Numbered from the stretch's first letter, positions 41,115 through 49,636 are shown. The stretch: 64,000 nt of DNA from Phaeacidiphilus oryzae TH49 (GCF_000744815.1 NZ_JQMQ01000004.1:186001-250000), one strand, 5' to 3'. Numbers and translations: made by a program. Notes: a model not told the origin generated them from the sequence alone.

Positions 41115-42035
41115 TCAGATCTGTGCCGTCAGATCGCCGCCGGCGGCGAGCAGCCGGCGGACCTTCCCCTCGCCCTCCGAGGTCAGTCCGATCAGCGGCG
41201 GCCGTACGTGGTCCGAGGCGATCCGGCCCTGGCGGTGGAGCACCCATTTGGCCGGGGCCGGGTTGGTCTCCACGAAGAGGAGGTCGACCAGCGGGTGCAG
41301 CCGGTAGTGGAGATCGCGGGCCGTCTCGAGGTCGCCGGCCTGCCAGGCCTCGTACATCCGGGCCACCGCCGCCGGGGCCAGGTTGGCCACCGCCGAGACG
41401 AAGCCCGCCCCGCCGAGGGCCAGCAGCGGCAGGCACAGCAGCTCGATCCCGGACCAGACCAGCAGCTCGCGCCCGCAGGCGTGGAGGACGCGGGAGAAGT
41501 GCTCGAAGTCCTTGGTGGTCTCCTTGACGCCGACGAAGTTGTCGAAGTCCGAGAAGAGCCGCCGGACCGTCTCCGGCGCGATGTCCACCGCCGTCCGGGA
41601 CGGCACGTTGTACGCCACGATCGGCAGGTCGGGGAACTCCCGCGCCACCGTGGCGTACCAGCGGTACAGCGCCTCCTGGGTCGGGCGGGCGTAGTACGGC
41701 GTGATCACCAGCGCCGCGTCCGCGCCCGCCTCCCGGGCCGCCGCCGTGACCTCCAGGGTCTCGTCCAGCTTGTGGGAGCCGGTGCCGGGCAGGAAGGGCA
41801 CCCGGTCGCCGACGGCCTCGGCGGCCACCCGGATCGCGGCGATCCGCTCCGCTGCGCTCTGCGCGCTGGGCTCGCCGGTGGAGCCGCCCAGCGAGACGCC
41901 GTGCGAGCCGGACTCCAGCTGGAACCGGATCAGCCGGCGCAGCGACTCGTGGTCCACCGAGCCGTCCTCGGCGAACGGGGTGACGACGGGGGCGATCGAG
42001 CCGCGGATCGCGGACGGGTCACTGCGGAACTTCAC
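41115..42035 (-). CDS. hpaI: DapA-family aldolase, probable 2,4-dihydroxyhept-2-ene-1,7-dioate aldolase
   Basis: A 306-residue DHDPS-like TIM barrel. It has GGSTGEPSAQSAAERI, the Tyr in VAYNVPSRTAVDI and the Schiff-base Lys in FVGVKETTKDFEHF. A DapA-related aldolase (the HpaI-not-DapA group) is known to replace class II HpaI in some 4-hydroxyphenylacetate clusters, because the substrate differs from the DapA product only by an amino group. It would split the C7 acid to pyruvate and succinic semialdehyde. GTG 42035 overlaps the upstream fusion gene stop. A true DapA is unlikely here because of the catabolic context. Confidence 0.83.
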   Translation of the reverse strand: MKFRSDPSAIRGSIAPVVTPFAEDGSVDHESLRRLIRFQLESGSHGVSLGGSTGEPSAQSAAERIAAIRVAAEAVGDRVPFLPGTGSHKLDETLEVTAAAREAGADAALVITPYYARPTQEALYRWYATVAREFPDLPIVAYNVPSRTAVDIAPETVRRLFSDFDNFVGVKETTKDFEHFSRVLHACGRELLVWSGIELLCLPLLALGGAGFVSAVANLAPAAVARMYEAWQAGDLETARDLHYRLHPLVDLLFVETNPAPAKWVLHRQGRIASDHVRPPLIGLTSEGEGKVRRLLAAGGDLTAQI

Positions 42036-43468
42036 TGACCTTCTCCCTTGCACCAGTTCTCGTACCGGGCACGCCACTTGGGCCCGAGCGGGTACAGTCC
42101 GTCGACGCTCTCGCCGGCCGCCACCCGCTCGGTGATGAAGCGCTCCTGCCGCTCCTGCTCCCGGCAGTCCGCGATCAGCTCCTCGGCGAGCTCCGGCGGC
42201 ACCACCACCACCCCGTCGGCGTCCCCGACCAGCAGGTCGCCCGGCTGCACCAGGGCCCCGCCGCAGGCGATCGGCACCCCGGAGTCCCATGGGACGTGCC
42301 GCCGGCCCAGCACCGACGGGTGCGCCCCCGCGTGGTAGACCGGCAGGTCCAGGGCGGCCACCGGCTCGCTGTCCCGCAGCCCGCCGTCGGTGACCACGCC
42401 GGCCGCCCCGCGCTTGAGGGCGCGGAGCGCCAGGATGTCGCCCAGCGTCCCGGCCGAGGCGTCCCGGCGGGCGTCCATCACCAGCACCTGGCCCGGCCGG
42501 ATCTCCTCGATCGCCCGCTTCTGCGCGTTCATCCCGTTGCCGTGACGGGCGAACAGGTCCTCGCGCAGGGGGAGGTAGCGGAGGGTGTGGGCGGCCCCGA
42601 CGAGGCGGAGGTCCGGACGGGTCGGGCGGACGCCGTCCACGGACATGTGCGGCAGGCCGCGCCTGCGCAGCTGCGCGCTGAGGGTGGCCACCGCCACCGA
42701 GCGGAGTCCCGCCTCGATCTCGGGGGCGACGGCCGGGGCGGGGCGGTAGCCGGCGCCCCAGGCGGCCGCCCGCTCGGCCTCGTCGGCGCGCGGGCCCGCG
42801 CCCCAGCCGGCCAGCTCGCGCGCGTCCTCGACCACCGGGGAGCGCAGCCGGCCGGTCGTCGACTCCGCGCCGGCGGAGACCTCGACCTCCACCAGGTCGC
42901 CGGGCCGGGCCACCGAGGCGCCGGCCGGGGTGCCGGTGAGGACGACGTCCCCCGGCTCCAGGGTCATCAGCCGGGAGAGGTCCGCGACCAGCAGGCCGAA
43001 CGGGAAGAGGAGGCCGTCGGTGGTGTCGTCCTGCACCAGCTCGCCGTTGAGCCAGGTGCGCAGGCGCAGCCCGGCCGGGTCGACCTGCCGGGCGTCCAGC
43101 AGCCGCGGGCCGAGCGGGGTGAAGCCGTCGGCGCCCTTGGAGCGGAGGTTGGAGCCGCGGTCGGCGTAGCGGAGGTCGTAGACCCCGGCGTCGTTGGCCG
43201 CGGTGACGAAACCGACGTGCCGCCAGCCGTCCTCGGGCGTCACCCGGTGCGCCCGCTCGCCGATGACGAGCGCGATCTCGCCCTCGAAGCCGAGGAGTTC
43301 GCAGCCGTGCGGGCGGGGGATCGGGTCGCCGGAACCGGCCAGCGAGGAGGGCGGCTTGAGGAAGTAGGAGGGCTGGGCCGGGGTGCGGCCGCGCTCGGCG
43401 GCCCGGCCGCGGTAGTTGAGGTGCACCGCCACGATCTTCGACGGGGTGCGCCCCAGCGGATGCGTCAT
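42032..43468 (-). CDS. hpaG: FAH-RraA fusion protein (HpaG-like isomerase/decarboxylase)
   Basis: A 478-residue two-domain protein. Residues 1-240 are a fumarylacetoacetate hydrolase fold (IVAVHLNYRGRAAERG, FEGEIALVIG with metal Glu residues, DVVLTGTPAG). Residues 250-478 are an RraA-like fold (GAAHTLRYLP, GDILALRALKRGAAGVVTDG, GLRDSE, GDLLVGDADGVVVVP). E. coli HpaG has two FAH halves that do decarboxylation and isomerisation; here the second half is replaced by RraA, a fold that includes oxaloacetate decarboxylases/aldolases. It likely covers these steps, with the RraA half as decarboxylase. The start is 2 nt after hpaB. Confidence 0.85.
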   Translation of the reverse strand: MTHPLGRTPSKIVAVHLNYRGRAAERGRTPAQPSYFLKPPSSLAGSGDPIPRPHGCELLGFEGEIALVIGERAHRVTPEDGWRHVGFVTAANDAGVYDLRYADRGSNLRSKGADGFTPLGPRLLDARQVDPAGLRLRTWLNGELVQDDTTDGLLFPFGLLVADLSRLMTLEPGDVVLTGTPAGASVARPGDLVEVEVSAGAESTTGRLRSPVVEDARELAGWGAGPRADEAERAAAWGAGYRPAPAVAPEIEAGLRSVAVATLSAQLRRRGLPHMSVDGVRPTRPDLRLVGAAHTLRYLPLREDLFARHGNGMNAQKRAIEEIRPGQVLVMDARRDASAGTLGDILALRALKRGAAGVVTDGGLRDSEPVAALDLPVYHAGAHPSVLGRRHVPWDSGVPIACGGALVQPGDLLVGDADGVVVVPPELAEELIADCREQERQERFITERVAAGESVDGLYPLGPKWRARYENWCKGEGQ

Positions 43469-43470
43469 CC

Positions 43471-44922
43471 TCAGTCACGCTCCAGGAAGGCCCGCACCCG
43501 GGCCTTGTAGGGCTCGCGGTCGTAGGACTTGACGTAGGCGCCGGCCATCCGCACCGGGTCGCCGAAGAAGTAGTACTCGTACAGCGCCTGGCGGGAGGAG
43601 AAGGCCGAGATGCAGGTGTCCCAGACCAGCCGGAAGAGCCGCAGCCGCTCGGGGCCGGTGAGGGTCGCCGACTGCAGGTAGTCCTCGATGTCCTGGGCCG
43701 CCGGGCCGTGGACGTCGGCCTCGGTGGGGGTGGCCATCAGCCCGGAGGCGCCGAACTTGCGGAGGATCTCCGGGAAGCGCTGGTAGAGCCTGGGGTAGAG
43801 GTTGCGGGCCGCGTTCAGCGGCGCCCAGGCGGGGGTGAGGACGCCGTACTCGTTGACCTCGGCGTCCGCCTCGGCGGCCCGGAGGAAGGCGCGCAGGGTC
43901 TCCAGGGTGGAGATGATCTCGGCGACGTCCTGCTGGACGTGCTGGAACTGCTCGATCCCGATCGCCTCGGTGAGCAGCGAGACCAGGCCGAGGACGTACT
44001 CGGTCTTGGCGGTGGTGCGGGTGACCACCTGGTGGGTCATGTGCACCACGGCCGAGGTCTCGCTGTAGAAGCCGTTGCACAGCTCCGGCTCGCCCAGCAC
44101 GAAGCAGCGCTCGTACGGGACATGGACGTCGTCGAAGACCACCACCGCGTCCGGCTCCTCGAAGCGGGAGGAGAGCGGGTGGTCGAAGGACGGGCGGTTG
44201 TAGTCGAGCGGCTCGCGGGCCAGGTAGCGCAGCCCGGGGGCGTCGCTGGGGAGGGCGAAGGCGAAGGAGTACGGCTTGTCCTCGGGGGTGCCGCGGAGCA
44301 CCGTCGAGGGGAAGACCAGCAGCTCGTCGGCGAAGGGCGCGATGGTGGCCAGCATCCGCGCCCCGCGCACCACCACCCCGTTGTCGTCCTCCCGCACCAC
44401 CCGGGCGGTGAGCTTGCCGCCGGCCTGCTGGGTGCCTGACAGCGCCCGGTTGACCTGCGGCGGGATCAGGGTGTGGGTGGTGAGGAGGTCCTCCTCGCGG
44501 ACCTTCTCGTAGTACCGGCGGATGTTCTCGCCGAAGGCAGGGTTGGCCTGGCCGAACCAGTCGGCGGCCGAACTCAGCGCCATCAGCGAGGAGTTGAGGT
44601 AGTCCCCGGTGCGCCCGAGCATCCCCATGCTGTGGTCGGCCCAGACCTTGAACGCCTGGCGGCGCTTGCGGAGGTCCTCCGGGGTGGCGGGGGCCAGGAA
44701 CGAGGTGCCGACGCGCTCACCGCTGGAGGGGGAGGGGTAGGTCAGCACGTCGCGGTGCTCGGGCGCGTGCTGCAGGTCGTACAGCTCGGCGTAGCTGCGG
44801 ACGACGTTGCGGTACGCCGGGTGCTCGGCGATGCCGCCGGTCAGCCTCTCGCCCTGCACCTCCACGACGGTGCGGGTGTCGGCGAGCCGGTCCAGGAACT
44901 GCTTGCCGGTACGTGCGGCCAT
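43471..44922 (-). CDS. hpaB: 4-Hydroxyphenylacetate 3-monooxygenase, oxygenase component
   Basis: A 483-residue flavin-dependent hydroxylase of the HpaB/PheA1 family. N-terminal RTGKQFLDRLADTRTVVEVQ, the segment YPSPSSGERVGTSFLAPATP, FKVWADHSMGMLGRTGDYLN and YEYYFFGDPVRMAGAY match the family. It uses reduced FAD delivered by HpaC to hydroxylate 4-hydroxyphenylacetate to homoprotocatechuate. Gene order with the downstream pathway supports this over chlorophenol hydroxylase. It lies 88 nt after hpaC on the same strand. Confidence 0.92.
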   Translation of the reverse strand: MAARTGKQFLDRLADTRTVVEVQGERLTGGIAEHPAYRNVVRSYAELYDLQHAPEHRDVLTYPSPSSGERVGTSFLAPATPEDLRKRRQAFKVWADHSMGMLGRTGDYLNSSLMALSSAADWFGQANPAFGENIRRYYEKVREEDLLTTHTLIPPQVNRALSGTQQAGGKLTARVVREDDNGVVVRGARMLATIAPFADELLVFPSTVLRGTPEDKPYSFAFALPSDAPGLRYLAREPLDYNRPSFDHPLSSRFEEPDAVVVFDDVHVPYERCFVLGEPELCNGFYSETSAVVHMTHQVVTRTTAKTEYVLGLVSLLTEAIGIEQFQHVQQDVAEIISTLETLRAFLRAAEADAEVNEYGVLTPAWAPLNAARNLYPRLYQRFPEILRKFGASGLMATPTEADVHGPAAQDIEDYLQSATLTGPERLRLFRLVWDTCISAFSSRQALYEYYFFGDPVRMAGAYVKSYDREPYKARVRAFLERD

Positions 44923-45010
44923 GCTGGGACTCCTGTTGCGGGTGGTGGGTTGACGAGCGCCGCCAGAGCTCTGCGGTCCTTGTGGGGGCGGGGCTCTGGG
45001 AGGGTTCGGT

Positions 45011-45544
45011 TCAGATGAGGTACTCCATGCCCTCGGCCGCCTCGGCGATGCCGCCGAACCGGCTCCAGGCGTAGGTGAGGGCGTCCCCGTCCCGGTGGCC
45101 CAGGGCCGTCACCAGGCCCAGGACCAGGGTGTGGTCCCCGCCGTCGTACGTCCGCCAGGGGTCGCACTCCACCCAGGCCAGCGGGGTCGCCAGGCGCGGC
45201 ACCCGGGCCCGCGGCGCCCACTCCGGTTCGCCGGGGACCGGCGCGCCGGCGAAGCGCCGCGCGACGGCCTCCTGCTCGGCGCCCAGCACATTGACGCAGA
45301 ACGGGATGCCGGAACCGAGCGGACCGTGGCAGCGCGCCCGGCGCGCCACGCTCACCAGGACCAGTGGCGGCTCGGCCGAGACCGAGGTGAAGGAGTTCAT
45401 GGTCGCCCCGCGCGGGCCCTCGGGGGTGTCGTAGGTGACCACGGTGACCCCGGTCGCGAACCGGGAGAGGCAGGCGCGGAGGGCGCCGGGGGTGGGCGGC
45501 GGCTGGGAGGCGTGGATCTCCATCGACGGCAGGGGGTCTGGCAT
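45011..45544 (-). CDS. hpaC: Flavin reductase component of HPA monooxygenase
   Basis: A 177-residue flavin reductase-like protein. It has RFATGVTVVTYDTPEGPRG, TMNSFTSVSAEPPLVLVSV (FMN/FAD site) and FCVNVLGAEQEAVARRFAG. It reduces FAD with NADH and passes it to HpaB. ATG 45544 was chosen for an AGGTGA box; ATG 45523 is also possible. First gene of the operon, 46 bp from the MarR-type operator. Confidence 0.9.
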   Translation of the reverse strand: MPDPLPSMEIHASQPPPTPGALRACLSRFATGVTVVTYDTPEGPRGATMNSFTSVSAEPPLVLVSVARRARCHGPLGSGIPFCVNVLGAEQEAVARRFAGAPVPGEPEWAPRARVPRLATPLAWVECDPWRTYDGGDHTLVLGLVTALGHRDGDALTYAWSRFGGIAEAAEGMEYLI

Positions 45545-45582
45545 CGCGGCGGTCACCTGTTTCGGAAGGTGCGGGCCGGGAA

Positions 45583-45604
45583 GATGGTCAAAGCTTTGAT
45601 TATC
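45583..45604. promoter_or_regulatory. hpaO: Probable MarR/HpaR operator with core tcaaagctttga
   Basis: The core 45588-45599 is a perfect 12-bp palindrome; including the flanking gat/atc the symmetry extends over 22 bp. It lies in an AT-rich island between the divergent hpaC and marR starts, as expected for HpaR-type repression relieved by the phenylacetate inducer. Confidence 0.7.
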
Positions 45605-45707
45605 TGCCCGTGTTCCGCACGGTACGCCTGCCGCAGCGCCTTGGGAACCCCTCGTGCGCGGTTTCGCGGCTCCCGGGTCCGGCCGGCGCACCGCCTAGAC
45701 TCCGGAC

Positions 45708-46343
45708 GTGTCCAAGGACGTGTCCAACGAGCAGCGCAGGGACCCGGAGGAGCTCGACTTCTGGTCCTTCATCGACTACGCCATCGGCCGCTCGGGCCGC
45801 GAGCTCCCCGGCCTCGACCCGCTGGCGATGCGACTGGTGCTCACCCTCACCCGGGCCGCGAGCATGATCGTCTACGACCTGGAGTCCGGCGTCCACCGGC
45901 CGCGCGGCCTCTCCTGGCCGGGCTTCCGGGTGCTCTTCGCGATCTGGCACACCGGACCGGTCGAGGCCCGCAAGGTCGCCGAGCTCACCGGGATGAGCCG
46001 GGCCGCCGTCTCCGCCCTGGTCAACACCCTCGACCGGGACGGCCTGGTGGAGCGCCGGCGGGCCCCGCACGACGGCCGGGCGGTCCTCCTCGACCTCACC
46101 GACGCGGGCCACGACGCCATCACCGACGCCTTCGCCGCCCAGAACGAACGCGAGCAGGAATGGGCGTCCTCCCTCACCCCGGACGAAAGCCGCACCCTGG
46201 CCGCCCTGTTGAACAAGCTGGCCGCCGGCTCGGCCGGCTTCCAGGCCCGCCGCCGCGACCGCGACCGGGCCGACCGGCCCGGCGGCCGACGGCTGGCGGC
46301 GGGCCGCGGCCCCGCAGAGAATGGGGCCCATGAGCCAGAATGA
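45708..46343 (+). CDS. hpaR: MarR-family regulator of HPA catabolism (HpaR-like)
   Basis: A 211-residue MarR protein. The winged helix is at about 85-150 (WPGFRVLFAIWHTGPVEARK, TGMSRAAVSALVNTLDRDGL, RRRAPHDGRAVLLDLT). The C-terminus ends in a charged, low-complexity tail. A TAGACT box at 45695, about 7 nt before GTG 45708, suggests a leaderless transcript. It is divergent from the hpa operon with a palindrome between, so it most likely represses it. Its 3-prime end overlaps the DUF2630 start by 14 bp. Confidence 0.87.
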   Translation: MSKDVSNEQRRDPEELDFWSFIDYAIGRSGRELPGLDPLAMRLVLTLTRAASMIVYDLESGVHRPRGLSWPGFRVLFAIWHTGPVEARKVAELTGMSRAAVSALVNTLDRDGLVERRRAPHDGRAVLLDLTDAGHDAITDAFAAQNEREQEWASSLTPDESRTLAALLNKLAAGSAGFQARRRDRDRADRPGGRRLAAGRGPAENGAHEPE

Positions 46344-46617
46344 CCAGACCGGGAACGCTCCCTCGCGCCGCAGCGGCGACGCGGACATCATCTCCGACAT
46401 CGGCGCCATGGTGGAGCGCGAACGCGCCCTGCGGGCGGAGATCTCGGCCGGCGGCGCCGGCGAGGAAGGCGCCCGCGAGGAGCTGCTCGGCATCGAGGTC
46501 CGCCTCGACCAGTGCTGGGACCTCCTCCGCCAGCGGCGGGCCCGCCAGGAGTTCGGCGAGAACCCCGACGACGCCCAGGTCCGCCCGGCCGACGAGGTGG
46601 AGAACTACCGAAGCTGA
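46330..46617 (+). CDS. DUF2630 family protein
   Basis: A 95-residue protein with the DUF2630 features IISDIGAMVERERALRAEI, then a heptad-like helix EELLGIEVRLDQCWDLLRQR and RRARQEFGENPDDAQVRPADEVENY. It is a short helical protein, probably dimeric, of unknown function, conserved in actinobacteria. ATG 46330 overlaps the end of marR. A terminator hairpin follows at 46638. Confidence 0.85.
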   Translation: MSQNDQTGNAPSRRSGDADIISDIGAMVERERALRAEISAGGAGEEGAREELLGIEVRLDQCWDLLRQRRARQEFGENPDDAQVRPADEVENYRS

Positions 46618-46637
46618 CGCCGGCGCGGAGACGGCAT

Positions 46638-46674
46638 GAGTCCGCCCCGGGAGCCTCGGCTCCGGGGCGGACTC
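46638..46674. terminator. Hairpin terminator after DUF2630 gene
   Basis: Arms gagtccgccccgg-gagcc and ggctccggggcggactc pair over 17 bp with one bulged base and a short tcg-type loop. Confidence 0.75.
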
Positions 46675-46787
46675 CGTCGGTGGGGCGGCCGGTCGGCGTG
46701 AGCGGTTCCGGCGGCTTGCGGCTCGCGGCTCGCCGCCAGTGGCTCGCGGCCTGCGCGGACTACGCGGCCCGCGGCGGGCGGCGCGGG

Positions 46788-47621
46788 TCAGAGCCGGTGC
46801 GGCAGGTCCTTGGCGCGGTTCCGCACCCGGAAGGCGGCGAACACCTCGCTGAACCCGAGGACGATCAGCCAGATGCCGGCCACCAGCGTCAGCACCGCGA
46901 TCGAGCGGAACGGCGACACCATCAGCACCACACCGGCCAGCGCGCTCACCACGCCGACGAAGCCCTGCCAGCCGCGGGCCGGCATCGCCGGGTCGGAGAA
47001 CGACGCCATCGCCAGCGAGATGCCCCGGAAGAGCCAGCCGATCCCGATCCAGATCGCCAGCAGGAAGATCGACTCCAGCGTGCCGCGGAAGCAGAACAGG
47101 CCCAGCACGATGGAGAGGGCGCCGCTGATGAACGCCAGCGCCCGCATCCCGCCGCCGCCGTGCGTGCCGAAGGCGGTGAACAGCTGGAAGACGCCGGTGA
47201 CCACCAGGTACACGCCGAACAGCACGCCCACCACGACCAGCGTCTCGCCCGGCCAGGCGAGCACCAGACTGCCGAGGACGATCGCCGCCACACCGGTCAC
47301 CAGCAGGCCCTGCCAGCCGCGTCGGACCAGGTAGTTGATCGGCCCCGGGGGTTCCTGCCGGGATTCCCGCCGCTCGTGCTCCGAGCCCGGCGCGGTGCCG
47401 TGTGCAGAGCCCGGCGCGGTGCCGTGCGCAGTGCCATGCGCGGTGCCGTGCGGAGCGCCCTGCGCGTGGCCCGGTCCGGCAGCCTGCTCCTGGTCCCGCG
47501 CGAAGTCCTGGGTGTACTGCGGACCGGTGTCCGCACCGGGGGCGGAGCCGGCGCCGGCTCCGGCGCCCGCTCCGGCGTCCGCCCGGTGGTCGGGATCGCT
47601 GGCCTGGTGTTGAGAGCTCAT
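46788..47621 (-). CDS. HdeD-family membrane protein with repeat-rich N-terminus
   Basis: A 277-residue protein. The first 95 residues are a low-complexity tail, including Ala/Gly and HGTA/PGSA repeats. Then six transmembrane helices follow (for example LLVTGVAAIVLGSLVLAWP and LVVVGVLFGVYLVVTGVFQL), typical of HdeD/DUF308 proteins, which occur in pairs of three helices. HdeD has been linked to acid resistance in enterobacteria, but the role in actinomycetes is unknown. Stop is 114 bp downstream of the 46638 hairpin on the other strand. Confidence 0.85.
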   Translation of the reverse strand: MSSQHQASDPDHRADAGAGAGAGAGSAPGADTGPQYTQDFARDQEQAAGPGHAQGAPHGTAHGTAHGTAPGSAHGTAPGSEHERRESRQEPPGPINYLVRRGWQGLLVTGVAAIVLGSLVLAWPGETLVVVGVLFGVYLVVTGVFQLFTAFGTHGGGGMRALAFISGALSIVLGLFCFRGTLESIFLLAIWIGIGWLFRGISLAMASFSDPAMPARGWQGFVGVVSALAGVVLMVSPFRSIAVLTLVAGIWLIVLGFSEVFAAFRVRNRAKDLPHRL

Positions 47622-47702
47622 GCCCGATTCTCAGCGCGCGCGGAACGCGTCCGCCAACGCACCGGCCCAACGGGGTGACCCGTCGTCAGCTCGGGCCGCT
47701 CG

Positions 47703-48332
47703 TCAGCCGCCGAGCTGCTCCCCGGCCCAGGACAGCGCCTTCCAGCCCGCCCCGGGGCTGCCCTCGAGGACCACCACGCCGGTGTTGGGGACACCGTGCT
47801 CGGCGATGAAGACCGGGTCCACGTTCTCCGCCCGGGCCGCCGTCCAGGTGCGGATCGCCGCGCCGTGGCTGACCAGCGCCACCGCGCCGGTGTCGCCCGC
47901 CCCCTCCGCGCCGGCCCGGTCCGCGGCCTCCTCCACCACCGCGTCGTAGCGGGCCAGGAACTCGTCGCCGGTCTCGGCGCCCGGCATCCGGTCCGCGGTG
48001 TCCCCGCTCGCCCAGGCCAGCACCGTCCGCATGTAGATCCGGATGGACTCGGGGTCGTCGGCCATCTCCAGGTCGCCGGCCGCTATCTCCCGCAGGCCGC
48101 CGCGGATCCGCGTCTCCAGGCCGCGCTCGGCGGCCAGCGGCGCGATCGTCTGCTGGGTCCGGATCAGGTCGGAGGCGTAGACCGCCGCTATCCGCTCGTC
48201 GGCCAGGGTGCCGAGAAGGGCCTCCGCCTGCCCCTGGCCGAGCTCGGTCAGGGGCGCGCCCGGCACGGCGGTGTCCAGGGAGTGGCTCACGTTCGACGAG
48301 GTCTGGCCATGTCGGATCAGCAGCAGGCGCAT
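47703..48332 (-). CDS. Histidine phosphatase family protein
   Basis: A 209-residue phosphoglycerate mutase-like phosphatase. It starts with the RHG motif (MRLLLIRHGQTSSNV), has VYASDLIRTQQTIAPLA, and the second catalytic His in VALVSHGAAIRTW. It acts on phosphomonoesters via a phosphohistidine; substrate unknown. It stands alone and converges with nothing close; the 5-prime gap to DoxX holds a short palindrome. Confidence 0.9.
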   Translation of the reverse strand: MRLLLIRHGQTSSNVSHSLDTAVPGAPLTELGQGQAEALLGTLADERIAAVYASDLIRTQQTIAPLAAERGLETRIRGGLREIAAGDLEMADDPESIRIYMRTVLAWASGDTADRMPGAETGDEFLARYDAVVEEAADRAGAEGAGDTGAVALVSHGAAIRTWTAARAENVDPVFIAEHGVPNTGVVVLEGSPGAGWKALSWAGEQLGG

Positions 48333-48470
48333 GGGTGTGCGGTTCTCCCGTCTCCCGTCCCGTCCGCCGCCGGGGGCGGGGAGCGGGACTCCGGATGATC
48401 TCGCCCCATCCTCTCAAACGGTTGTTCGCCGCCAACGGCCGCGACCACTCGTGGACGCCCTCACCCCGGA

Positions 48471-48485
48471 CTGACGATACGTCAG
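48471..48485. promoter_or_regulatory. Palindrome ctgacgatacgtcag upstream of DoxX gene
   Basis: A perfect 6+6 bp inverted repeat with 3-bp centre, 79 bp before the DoxX start and about 140 bp before the divergent histidine phosphatase start. It may be an operator or part of a sigma-factor promoter. No regulator is adjacent. Confidence 0.4.
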
Positions 48486-48564
48486 ATTCGGCCGGATGCC
48501 CCTTGTCCCGTCGGGCTCGCGCTGATATCAAGCAGGCGTCAGGGCGGTGGAAGGGGAGCGCACC

Positions 48565-49119
48565 ATGTCGGAGACGGCCTCGCTGGTACTGCGCGGAACT
48601 CTGGGACCGATGCTTTTCGTGCACGGCTGGAACAAGGTCACCGGGCCGGGCGGCCTGGAGGGCACCGGCAAGTGGTTCGACGCGCTCGGGCTGCGGCCGG
48701 GCGCGGTGCACGCCCGGATGGCCGCCGGCACCGAGATGGCCGCGGGCGCCGGGCTCACCCTCGGCCTGGGCAACCCGCTGCCCGCGGCCGCGGCGGTGGG
48801 CCTGATGGCCGTGGCGGCCAGGACCGACCACCGGGGCAAGGGCTTCTTCGTCTTCAAGGGCGGCTGGGAGTACACCGGGATGGTCGCCGCGGGTGCGCTG
48901 GCCGCCGCGGCGCTGGGCCCCGGCCGGCTGTCGGTGGACCGCGCGATCGGCCGCAGGGGCCGCCTGGCCTCCGGGCCGCTCGCGGCGCTGGCCGCCGCCG
49001 GCATCGGCGCGGCGGCGGCCGGCGGGCTGCTCCGCGCCTTCTACCGCCCGGAGCCGCCGAAGCCGAAGCCCGCGCCGGAGACGGGGGACGAGGACGCCAA
49101 GGCGACGGCGGACGCCTGA
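48565..49119 (+). CDS. DoxX-family membrane protein
   Basis: A 184-residue protein with four hydrophobic helices and the DoxX pattern GPMLFVHGWNKVTGPGGLEG, then ALGLRPGAVHARMAAGTEM, and WEYTGMVAAGALAAAALG. A basic/Pro-rich tail (PEPPKPKPAPETGDED) follows. DoxX proteins have been tied to thiol/oxidative stress complexes and quinone metabolism. AAGGGGAG lies 6 nt before ATG. It converges with the DUF6343 gene (stop codons adjoin). Confidence 0.86.
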   Translation: MSETASLVLRGTLGPMLFVHGWNKVTGPGGLEGTGKWFDALGLRPGAVHARMAAGTEMAAGAGLTLGLGNPLPAAAAVGLMAVAARTDHRGKGFFVFKGGWEYTGMVAAGALAAAALGPGRLSVDRAIGRRGRLASGPLAALAAAGIGAAAAGGLLRAFYRPEPPKPKPAPETGDEDAKATADA

Positions 49120-49569
49120 TCAGCGGGGGCGAGCGCCCCTCCTCGACCGGTTGCGGTCGTCGCCGTCGTTGCGGGCGTTGCGGGCGTTGCCGTCATTCCT
49201 GTTGCCGCCGTCGTCTCCGGTGCCGGCGCCCCGCCAGGCGCTGCGTTCCCGGATCCGACGCGCGACCAGGACCAGGTCGGCCAGCGCCAGCACGGCGAAG
49301 GCGGCGCAGAGCGCGGCGAAGGCGACGTACGCGGTCCGGGCGTAGCCGCTGTGCGCGTCGGCGTCGGCGGCGAGAACGGAGAACGCCACCGTCCCGGCCA
49401 GGAAGAGCGGGGCGAAGAGCCGGGAGAGCGCCCGGCGCAGGGGCAGGTCGCTCATCGCCGTCACCGGTTCCGTGCCGGTCCGCGACCAGCGCCGGCCCTC
49501 CGCGCGGGAGGGCGTGCGGGGCCGCGTCCGCTCGCGGAGGCGGTGACTGCCGTGGGTGGGGGTGGTCAT
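49120..49569 (-). CDS. DUF6343-like small membrane protein
   Basis: A 149-residue protein. A basic N-terminus with RTGTEPVTAMSDLPLRRALS, a DUF6343-like feature, is followed by two helices (LFAPLFLAGTVAFSVLAADA and FAALCAAFAVLALADLVLVA) and an Asn/Asp/Arg-rich tail. Function unknown. Its stop touches the end of the convergent DoxX gene. Confidence 0.7.
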   Translation of the reverse strand: MTTPTHGSHRLRERTRPRTPSRAEGRRWSRTGTEPVTAMSDLPLRRALSRLFAPLFLAGTVAFSVLAADADAHSGYARTAYVAFAALCAAFAVLALADLVLVARRIRERSAWRGAGTGDDGGNRNDGNARNARNDGDDRNRSRRGARPR

Positions 49570-49636
49570 CGGGGTCGCCTCCCGCAACGCGAAGAGTGCT
49601 GAGGGCTCTCCCTCCAGTGTCGCGCTCGGGTGGAGG

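Noticed and set aside
38537-46343. Secondary-metabolite gene cluster
   Set aside because: The genes form a known aromatic catabolic route; no synthase, NRPS/PKS or tailoring set is present.
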